This document shows positions 33,296 through 40,989 of a stretch of DNA of 47,257 nt, in pieces. Below the pieces are notes generated by a model. The model was not told the DNA's origin, did no database searches, and saw only the letters and a program-made list of their open reading frames with translations. Source of the stretch: Deltaproteobacteria bacterium (lineage in GTDB: Bacteria; Myxococcota_A; UBA9160; UBA6930); the NCBI GenBank assembly GCA_029261775.1, contig JAJDAR010000298.1:1-47257 (forward strand), in the 5' to 3' direction. The stretch's first letter is position 1. Each line of letters starts with the position of its first letter. Position numbers and translations under genes: made by a program.

Positions 33296-34728
33296 CAGAT
33301 CGGATCCTCCGGGTGGGGTGCGGTCTCCGCCGGGCGGAGGGGCACCGAGTGATCGATGCCGGCAGCTTCCTTCAGCTCCTCGAGAGCGAGGGGAATGCCA
33401 TCGGCCAGGAACCAGGGATCCGGCACCAGTTCGGGGTCGACCGTCACGCCGAAGTCCACGCGATCGACGTAGCTGACGACCGTGATGTTGAGACCCATGC
33501 CGGGCAGGATCAGGCTCATCGGGTAGGTGGCCTCGAGTCGCCCGCCCGCCATGTAGAGGGGAACCGGCGGACCCGGAACGTTCGAGACCACCGCGTTGGC
33601 GCCGATCGGCATCGAGGCCGCCGTGGACGAGATCATCCGGTAGGCGAGGTTCAGGACGGCCGGTGCCACCGTGTCCCCCATCGCCTGGATGTCGCGGGCG
33701 CGCATCGCCTCGGACATCTCCTTGGCCTGGAGGGTGTTCTCGTGGATCGTGCGCAGGCGCTCGACCGGGTCGTCGATGTCCGTGGCCCAGGACACCATCA
33801 TGCTGCCGACCTGGTTGCCCAGGTCCTTGTCGCCGGCACCGCGGGTGGACACCGGGACGGAGACCACGAGCGACTCGGCGGGAAGCTCACCCTGCGCCTC
33901 GAGGTATCGCCGCACGGCAGAGCCGCACAGCTCGAGCACGACGTCGTTCACCTTGACGTCGAAGTGCTTCTTCATCGCGCGGATGTCCGAGAGGCTGACC
34001 GTGCTCCAGGCGACGGCACGGCGCGTGCCGATGTCGCCATTGAACGAGACCTTGGGAATGCTCGCGCCGAGCGCGGACTCACGCGCGTAGGGGAGCGCGG
34101 CCAGTCCCCGCCGGGCCGCCTGGCCGACGTAGCGCGCGACGCGGAGCGGCGTGCCGAAGCTGTGCCAGAGCCCGCCGAGGTAGAGCTCGAAGTCCGAGGG
34201 ATCCCGTTCGGCGCGAGCCGCGGGACGCTGCGGTCCCTCGTCGCGAGGCGCCGGATCCGGCTCGAGGTCGCACAGCAGCTCCGTGAGGCCGACGCCTGAC
34301 ATCCCGTCGATCAGGCAGTGGTGCGTCTTGCTGAAGAGGGCGACGCGTCCGCCCGCGAGGCCTTCGATCCACCACATCTCCCACAAGGGACGCGAGCGAT
34401 CGAGCTTCGGGGAGTAGAGATCTGCGACCAGCGCGGCGAGCTCGCGGAGCCCTCCCGGCGAAGGAACGGCAACGCGCCGCAAGTGGCGGGTGACGTCGAA
34501 GTCCGGGTCCTGCACGAAGTAGGGCCGGTCCAGGCCCAGCGGCACTTCGCGCAGCTTGGCGGTGAAGCGCGGCGCCTGCGCGACCCGCCCGGCGGCTTCT
34601 CGCACGAAACGCTCGTAGCCGAAGCTCTCGCTGACGGGCTCGAGCACGGTGACGCCACCGATGTGGGCGTGGGTGGTCGCCGTCTCCATGGAGAGGAAGA
34701 TCGCGTCGCTTCCCGACAGCTGTTGCAT
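33295..34728 (-). CDS. Wax ester synthase/diacylglycerol acyltransferase (WS/DGAT)
   Basis: MQQLSGSDAIFLSMETATTHAHIGGVTVLEP; active-site HHxxxDG (KTHHCLIDGMSG); stop overlaps next start (TGATG). Confidence 0.93.
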   Translation of the reverse strand: MQQLSGSDAIFLSMETATTHAHIGGVTVLEPVSESFGYERFVREAAGRVAQAPRFTAKLREVPLGLDRPYFVQDPDFDVTRHLRRVAVPSPGGLRELAALVADLYSPKLDRSRPLWEMWWIEGLAGGRVALFSKTHHCLIDGMSGVGLTELLCDLEPDPAPRDEGPQRPAARAERDPSDFELYLGGLWHSFGTPLRVARYVGQAARRGLAALPYARESALGASIPKVSFNGDIGTRRAVAWSTVSLSDIRAMKKHFDVKVNDVVLELCGSAVRRYLEAQGELPAESLVVSVPVSTRGAGDKDLGNQVGSMMVSWATDIDDPVERLRTIHENTLQAKEMSEAMRARDIQAMGDTVAPAVLNLAYRMISSTAASMPIGANAVVSNVPGPPVPLYMAGGRLEATYPMSLILPGMGLNITVVSYVDRVDFGVTVDPELVPDPWFLADGIPLALEELKEAAGIDHSVPLRPAETAPHPEDPI

Positions 34729-34828
34729 GGCCCGGCTTCTCCCTTCCCTCCCCCCTCGAGCATTGTCGGCTCCCTGCACGCCACCGCAAGGCAAGCGCCG
34801 TCGGTTTTCGGTGCGGAACGCCATCTTG

Positions 34829-34846
34829 GAACGACCGTTCGAACGG
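34829..34846. promoter_or_regulatory. Overlapping palindromes upstream of WS/DGAT, candidate TetR-type operator
   Basis: GAACG-AC-CGTTC (34829-34840) overlapping CCGTTCGAACGG (34835-34846). Confidence 0.45.
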
Positions 34847-34979
34847 GCCTCGGGACGACCCGGGAACTGACGTCGGTTTCACCCGCCGGGCGCTGCCCTC
34901 GCCGAGCCCGCGCCCACCGAGAGCGCACCCGCGGATCGGCTTCTAGGATACGAGCGCCCTCTCTCCCATCGGAGCGCCC

Positions 34980-36194
34980 ATGCTGAACGGTTCCCTGCAC
35001 CCCGACTTCGCCGACGTGGCCCGGAGCCTGGCCCGGATCCTCCCGAAGAAGGGTCCCGGCGGAGCCGCCGCCTGCGTCTACCACCGCGGCGAGAAGGTCG
35101 TGGACATCTGGGGCGGGACCCGCAACCGCAAGGGTGACCCCTGGGAGGAGGAGACCCTCTCCATCTCCTTTTCGACGACCAAGGGCGTCGCGTCGACCTT
35201 GCTTCACGTCTACGCCGATCGGGGAAAGCTCGACCTCGACGAGCCGGTGGCGACGTGGTGGAGCGAGTTCGGCGCCGCGGGCAAGGAGGCCATCACGGTC
35301 CGGCAGCTGATGTGTCACGAGGCGGGGCTGTATGCGATCGCGGACGTCGTGGATCACGCCCGAGACATGCTGGACTGGGACGGCATGGCCGCGCGCCTGG
35401 CCGCCGCGACTCCGCGCCATCCGGCCGGCGCCGCCCACGGCTATCACGCGATGACCTACGGCTGGCTCGTCGGCGAGCTCGTGCGACGGGTGGCCGACAT
35501 GAAGCCCTTCCCCGAGCTGCTCGAGAGCGAGCTGGCCCGGCCGCTGGGTCTCACCGGGCTCTACTGCGGCGTGCCTGCCGATCAACAGACGCGTTGCGCA
35601 GAGCTGATGGCCGCCGGCATGGAGGGCACGCCGGACGAGCAGAAGCGGCGCACCGCGAACGTGCGTGAGCGAGCCGTTCGCTGGCGCGATCGCCTGTCCC
35701 GCGTGGGCGTGCGCTGGGACCCGACCGAAGCGATCGACGCCCTCGTGGCACCGGAGATGCACGAGCTCGACTTCAACGGCGAAGCGTTCCGCGCCGCCTC
35801 CATCCCCGCGGCCAACGGCATGTTCACCGCGCGTTCCCTGGCGCGGCTCTACGCCTGCCTGGCCGGCGGCGGGGAGCTCGACGGAGTTCGGCTGCTCTCG
35901 TCCGAAGCCGTGTGGCGCGCGAGTCAGGAGCAGAACCGGGGCGTCGGCCGCGTGATCCCCGTCTCGATGCGCTGGAGGCTCGGCTACCACCGGGTCTTCG
36001 CACTGCGCGCCAAGGTGCCGGCCGGCTTCGGACACTTCGGTTTCGGTGGCTCCGGAGCCTGGGCCGACCCGACCCGCCAGCTCTCGGTCGCCCTCACCGT
36101 GAACAGTGGGGTCGGAACTCCCTTCGGCGACACGCGGATCGCCCGCCTCGGAGGCGCCGCCGTGCGCTGCGCCGATCGGCGGATGCGCCGCTAG
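34980..36194 (+). CDS. Serine hydrolase (beta-lactamase/class C-like esterase)
   Basis: SxxK motif SFSTTKGVASTLLH; YHAMTYGWLVGELVRR; GFGHFGFGGSGAWADP. Confidence 0.9.
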   Translation: MLNGSLHPDFADVARSLARILPKKGPGGAAACVYHRGEKVVDIWGGTRNRKGDPWEEETLSISFSTTKGVASTLLHVYADRGKLDLDEPVATWWSEFGAAGKEAITVRQLMCHEAGLYAIADVVDHARDMLDWDGMAARLAAATPRHPAGAAHGYHAMTYGWLVGELVRRVADMKPFPELLESELARPLGLTGLYCGVPADQQTRCAELMAAGMEGTPDEQKRRTANVRERAVRWRDRLSRVGVRWDPTEAIDALVAPEMHELDFNGEAFRAASIPAANGMFTARSLARLYACLAGGGELDGVRLLSSEAVWRASQEQNRGVGRVIPVSMRWRLGYHRVFALRAKVPAGFGHFGFGGSGAWADPTRQLSVALTVNSGVGTPFGDTRIARLGGAAVRCADRRMRR

Positions 36195-36289
36195 GCGCCG
36201 CGGGATCGCCTCACAGGGCAGCTCGCCTTCGAGGGCGAACCCCCCCACGCCGTGGGCTGCGACGATCGGCGGTCAAGCAGGACCCCCGG

Positions 36290-38362
36290 ATGCCCGAATC
36301 GTCGGAGCGGGAGACGGGCGTGCTGCTGCCGATCGGCCACGACGAAAGCAATGTCCGGCGTTGGCCGTGGGTGACCTTCGCGCTGATGGCGCTGTGCATG
36401 CTCACGCTGGTCGCCACTGGCACGACGACCTGCGACGGCTCCCTCCCCGAATGGGAAGCCCGCGTCCAGGCCGAGCTCGCCGAGGTCGAGGACGAGGCGG
36501 ACTACGAGCCGCCGCCGACCCCCTATCACGTCTGGGGCTTGATTCCGTCCGAGATCCGCATGTCGAGCGTGCTCACCCACCAGTTCATGCACGCGGGCTG
36601 GCTGCACCTGTTCGGCAACATGCTGCTGCTCTTCCTGCTCGGCCCACCGATCGAGGATCGCTGGGGCCGACCGGTCTTCCTCGGTCTGTACTTGAGCGGC
36701 GGCGTCTTTGCGGGCCTGTTCTTCGCCGCCATGGCCTCGAGCGCGACGATCCCGCTGGTCGGCGCTTCGGGCGCGATCGCCGCGGTGATGGGCGCCTATC
36801 TGGTCCGGCTCTTCCACAGCAAGCTCCGCTACTTCTACTTCTTCTTCATCCGGATGGGCACCTTCGAAGCCCCTGCCTACCTGATGCTGCCGCTCTGGTT
36901 CTTCGGCGAGCTGTGGAGCGCCAAGCTCTCCGACTCCGTCGGCGCCCAGGGCGGTGTCGCGTATTGGGCCCATGTCGGCGGTTTTCTCTATGGCACCGCG
37001 TTCGCCGGCCTGATCCGCGCCTTCCAGATCGAGAGCCGCTTCTTGAAGCATCGGCTCGAGCAGCGCCTGACGCTGGTGGCGGGCAACCCGATCGTTCAGG
37101 AGATCCAGGGCCTGCAGCAGGAGGGTCGCTTCGAGGAGGCCTTCGAGCGTCTGCAGCGCGAGATGCGGCGAACTCCGGAGGACCCGGACGTGGTGATCGC
37201 CACCTGGGACGCCGCGTCCGCCTTGCAGCGACCCCACGAGATCGCCGGCCCGCTCACCCAGCAGATCGAGCGTTGGGTGGCGCGGGACGAGATGCAGTCG
37301 GCCGCCGACTACTGGTGCGAGCTCACCCTGCTCGTGCCCGACGCGCCGACGGACCCGAAGGTGCTGCTCGCGGTGGCGCGGCGCCTGGACGAGGACGACC
37401 GCGCCCTCGAGGCGCGTCGCGCCCTGGGCCATGCGCTTCGCCACGGGGCCAGCGACCTGAGTCCCGGGCTGGCCCTGCGCTTCTTCGAGATCGCGCGCAC
37501 GCGCGCACCGGAGCTCGCCCCCGACGCGGGGCGGCGTGCCCTCGAGTGGGATCAGCTCCCGGACGAGCGTCGCCGCGATCTGGAGAACCAGCTCGCCGAG
37601 GCGGATGCCCGACGCGCCATGAGCACCGGACCGGAGGTCGCACCCCGAGCGCACGGTTGGCGGGGCGCCTCCCAGCGCGCCCTCGACATCGATCTCGGTC
37701 CCGCGGCCGAGCTCGAGCTCGAAACCTCGGCAGAGCGCTTCGGCAGGACGAGCCCCGACCTCGCCGAGCCCGAGCCGCCCGCCTCCCCGCCCGTCGACGG
37801 GCCGCCGGGTGTGGACCCGCGCGAGAGTCCCGAGCCGCCGGGTGTGGACCCGCGGGAGAGCCCCGAGCCACCTCCCCGGGCCGAGCGGCGCGAGAGTCCG
37901 GAGCCCAGACCCGCACCGCCCGCCGCGGCGTTGGGGAGCGGTCCGCGGATCCGCGAGATCAAGGCGGTCGACGCGGTTCCGCGTGCGCTCGAGGCGGAGG
38001 GTCTCGTGGTCCGGCGCGACGACAAGCTCCATCGGATCCCCTGGTCGCGGATCGAGGCGATCGGCGTCGGCGCGGTGCATGGCGTCGAGGCACGCCCGGT
38101 GCTGCTGATCGACCTCGTGCTCGACTGGAACGACCCGCAGGCCGAGACCCTGCAAGTCGTCCGGCTGTCGAGCCACCGCTACGACCCTCGGCGACTGGCC
38201 CCCGGCATCGACGATCCCATGCAGGCCTTCCACGCGCTGGTGCGGGAGCTGCTCGAACGCAGCCGGGCCACACCGCTGCCCGACGCGGCCTCCCTGTCCG
38301 GCCCGTTGTCGACCTACCCGGATCTGGGGCTGTACGAGTCGCTGGTCCTCGACGCGCAGTAG
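36290..38362 (+). CDS. Rhomboid family intramembrane serine protease with long C-terminal extension
   Basis: VLTHQFMHAGWLHLFGNMLLLFLLG; catalytic LVGASGAIAAVMGAY; YWAHVGGFLYG; then helical, Pro-rich and beta-rich C-terminal region. Confidence 0.88.
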   Translation: MPESSERETGVLLPIGHDESNVRRWPWVTFALMALCMLTLVATGTTTCDGSLPEWEARVQAELAEVEDEADYEPPPTPYHVWGLIPSEIRMSSVLTHQFMHAGWLHLFGNMLLLFLLGPPIEDRWGRPVFLGLYLSGGVFAGLFFAAMASSATIPLVGASGAIAAVMGAYLVRLFHSKLRYFYFFFIRMGTFEAPAYLMLPLWFFGELWSAKLSDSVGAQGGVAYWAHVGGFLYGTAFAGLIRAFQIESRFLKHRLEQRLTLVAGNPIVQEIQGLQQEGRFEEAFERLQREMRRTPEDPDVVIATWDAASALQRPHEIAGPLTQQIERWVARDEMQSAADYWCELTLLVPDAPTDPKVLLAVARRLDEDDRALEARRALGHALRHGASDLSPGLALRFFEIARTRAPELAPDAGRRALEWDQLPDERRRDLENQLAEADARRAMSTGPEVAPRAHGWRGASQRALDIDLGPAAELELETSAERFGRTSPDLAEPEPPASPPVDGPPGVDPRESPEPPGVDPRESPEPPPRAERRESPEPRPAPPAAALGSGPRIREIKAVDAVPRALEAEGLVVRRDDKLHRIPWSRIEAIGVGAVHGVEARPVLLIDLVLDWNDPQAETLQVVRLSSHRYDPRRLAPGIDDPMQAFHALVRELLERSRATPLPDAASLSGPLSTYPDLGLYESLVLDAQ

Positions 38363-38373
38363 GGCGGCCGGCC

Positions 38374-39045
38374 TCAGTCGCGCTCGTAGCGCAGGCGGCC
38401 GTCGGCCATCACGCAGCGGTGTCGCGGGCCCACGACTTCCACCTCTCCGGTCTCGTAGCCGACGTCTCCCGGGTAGAGCATCACGACCTCGCCGGCCGCC
38501 GTGCGGTGGATCTGGGGCCGGAAGATCATCGGCTCGCCGGCGCCGAGCCGACGCGCCGCAGCGGCAGCGCGATCGAAGGCGCTGAGCCAGGTGACGGTCA
38601 CGAAAGTAGGAGGGGCCAGCGCGAGGCGTCCGTCGCGGTAGTCCGCCAGCGCCGTGCGGGGCGAGAGCCAGCGGTGGCCGACCATCTCCTCGCCATCCGG
38701 CCGTACGGGTGCCTCCCCGTCCACGACGCCGACGAAGAACCAGGTGTCGAAGCGGCGCGGCGAGACGGGGGGCGTGATCCAGCGGGAGATCGTCGCGAGC
38801 TCGAGGTCGTCGATCGCCAGACCCGACTCCTCGGCGGTCTCGCGTACTCCCGCCAGCCGAGCACTCGCCTCGGAGCGCGGATCCCCGCCCCGCACGTCGT
38901 GCGCCTCGACCCGCCCGCCCGGAAACACCCAGGCGCCCGGCTTGCCCTTCCGACCCGTGCGCTGCATGAGCAGCAGCTCCAGGTCGGCGCCGTCCCGGAG
39001 CAGGACCACCGTGGCCGAGGGGGTGGTCTCCGCCTCGTCGGTCAT
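38374..39045 (-). CDS. NUDIX hydrolase, NUDT19-like extended Nudix box
   Basis: LLLMQRTGRKGKPGAWVFPGGRVEAHDVRGGDPRSEASARLAGVRETAEESGLAI. Confidence 0.87.
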   Translation of the reverse strand: MTDEAETTPSATVVLLRDGADLELLLMQRTGRKGKPGAWVFPGGRVEAHDVRGGDPRSEASARLAGVRETAEESGLAIDDLELATISRWITPPVSPRRFDTWFFVGVVDGEAPVRPDGEEMVGHRWLSPRTALADYRDGRLALAPPTFVTVTWLSAFDRAAAAARRLGAGEPMIFRPQIHRTAAGEVVMLYPGDVGYETGEVEVVGPRHRCVMADGRLRYERD

Positions 39046-39662
39046 CGGCCCGTCCAGGCCGTGAGCACGTCGTCGCTGGTCACGACCGTCGCCACGTTCC
39101 GCAACGTGTGCTCGAACACGGCGTCGACGTAGTCGGCGGGTGTTCCGGCGACGGCGTCGCGCGGCAGCACGACCTGGTACGACGCGTTCACCGCGTCGAA
39201 GGCGAGATTCGTGATGGCGACGTTCACCGAGACGCCGACTCCGACGATCGTCGTGACGCCCAGATTGCGGAGCAGGAAGTCGAGCTCAGTGCCCTGGAAC
39301 GGAGAGAGCCCGTGGAGCCGCGGCAGCACGAGATCCGAATCCGCGACCTCGACCTCGGGAACGACCTGGGCCGCCTCCGAGCCCGGGATCAGGCGCGGCT
39401 CCGACTTCGCCATGTACTGGAAGATCCGCGCGTTGGCGTTGGCGCCGCGACCATCCTCGCGGCGCTCCGCGGTGCAGTGCAGCACGGGCACACCGGCGGA
39501 TCGCGCAGCACGGCAGAGCTGCGCGATCCGCGGAAGGATCTTCGCCCCCTCGGCCGCGAGCTGCGGAAGCGGCGAGCGGTCGCCGATCACTCCGCGTTGG
39601 ATCTCCTGTGTCACCAGGGCGGTGTGATCGGGGTCGAGCAGCTGCTTCAGGTCGATGGCCAT
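39042..39662 (-). CDS. Isochorismatase-fold protein lacking the canonical catalytic Cys
   Basis: ALVTQEIQRGVIG; GVTTIVGVGVSVNVAITNLAFDAVNASYQVVLPRDAVAGTPADYV. Confidence 0.85.
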   Translation of the reverse strand: MAIDLKQLLDPDHTALVTQEIQRGVIGDRSPLPQLAAEGAKILPRIAQLCRAARSAGVPVLHCTAERREDGRGANANARIFQYMAKSEPRLIPGSEAAQVVPEVEVADSDLVLPRLHGLSPFQGTELDFLLRNLGVTTIVGVGVSVNVAITNLAFDAVNASYQVVLPRDAVAGTPADYVDAVFEHTLRNVATVVTSDDVLTAWTGR

Positions 39663-39682
39663 CGCGATCCCTCCGTGGCGGC

Positions 39683-40933
39683 TCAGCCGATCACGCCACC
39701 GCTGCGCAACGCCTCGATCTCCTGGTCGGAGAGATCGAGCTCGGCCCGCAACACCTCTTCCGTGTGCTCGCCCAGGCGCGGAAACGAGCCCACGGGACCC
39801 TCGGCGAGACGGGACATCTTGACCGGATTGCCGACAGTCAGATAGGGGCGATCGCTGTCGGGGCGCGGAACCTCGATCAACATGTCCCGCAAGGCCACGT
39901 GGGGATCGGCGTGGATGTCGGCGGCCGTATGGCTCGGGCCGGCGACGATTCCCTGGGCGCCGAGCGCCTCGCAGGCCTCGAGGCGCGTCTTGTCCGCCGC
40001 CCAGGCCTCGAGGGCGGGGCGGATCACGCCGTCGGTGTGCGTGGCCCAGCCGGTGCGCTCCGCGAAGCGCGGATCCGAGAGCCACTCGGGGTGGCCGATC
40101 GTGTGACACAGCTTCTCGAACATGTGCTCGCGAAACACGGCCACCACGAAGAAACCGTCCCGTGCCCGGAAGGCGGCGACCAGGGCCGTGCTGCCGGCCG
40201 ACGCCATGTGCGCGGGTGCGCCCATCGACCACAGGAACGGGACCATGTCCGCCATCGCAATCATCGAGTCGTACATGGCCACGTCGACGTGCTGCCCCAA
40301 TCCGGTGCGCTCGCGGTGCCGAAGCGCGGCGAGCGTGCCGATCACGGAGAACAGCGCCGCTGCGTTGTCACCTAGCGCGCCGGCCACGACCACGGGCGGC
40401 GGAGCATCGCCGCGACGGTTCGGCTCGTAGAGACCGCCCATGGCCTCCGCGATCGGCGCATAGGCGGGCCATGCGGCGTAGGGAGAATCGGTCAGGTTCC
40501 CGAAGCCCGAGAGCGACACGTAGACCAGGCCGGGGTGCAGCGCGGCGAGCTCCTCGTAGCCGAGGCCCATCGCCTGCATCGAGCCGGCGCGGAAGTTCTC
40601 GGCGACGACGTCGAAGTGGGGAACCAGCCGGCGGAACACCTCGCGTCCCTGATCCGTCTTCAGATCGAGGGCCACGCTCTTCTTCGAGAGATTGTGGCGC
40701 AGGAAGGTCGCACCGACCTTTCGCCCGTCGTCGTCCGTCAGGAAAGGATGGGAGGCGCGGCCGGTGTCCCCGCGCTCCGGGTGCTCGACCTTCACGACCT
40801 CCGCGCCGAGATGGGACATCAGCTGGGTCGCGAAGGGCAACGCCTGCATCTGCTCGGCGGCGAGGATGCGCACCCCCTCGAGCGGCTTGCCCCACGCCCC
40901 GCGCTCCGGATGATGGACCTCGCCGACTCGCAT
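39683..40933 (-). CDS. CaiB/BaiF family CoA-transferase
   Basis: LEGVRILAAEQMQALPFATQLMSHLGAEVVKVEHPERGDTGR..LRHNLSKKSVALDLKTDQGREVF..VVAENFRAGSMQAMGLGYEEL. Confidence 0.94.
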   Translation of the reverse strand: MRVGEVHHPERGAWGKPLEGVRILAAEQMQALPFATQLMSHLGAEVVKVEHPERGDTGRASHPFLTDDDGRKVGATFLRHNLSKKSVALDLKTDQGREVFRRLVPHFDVVAENFRAGSMQAMGLGYEELAALHPGLVYVSLSGFGNLTDSPYAAWPAYAPIAEAMGGLYEPNRRGDAPPPVVVAGALGDNAAALFSVIGTLAALRHRERTGLGQHVDVAMYDSMIAMADMVPFLWSMGAPAHMASAGSTALVAAFRARDGFFVVAVFREHMFEKLCHTIGHPEWLSDPRFAERTGWATHTDGVIRPALEAWAADKTRLEACEALGAQGIVAGPSHTAADIHADPHVALRDMLIEVPRPDSDRPYLTVGNPVKMSRLAEGPVGSFPRLGEHTEEVLRAELDLSDQEIEALRSGGVIG

Positions 40934-40989
40934 GGCGGCACACGATAGGCTGGAGTGCCCCGACCGGCGAATGATACGCTGCCCGCCTG

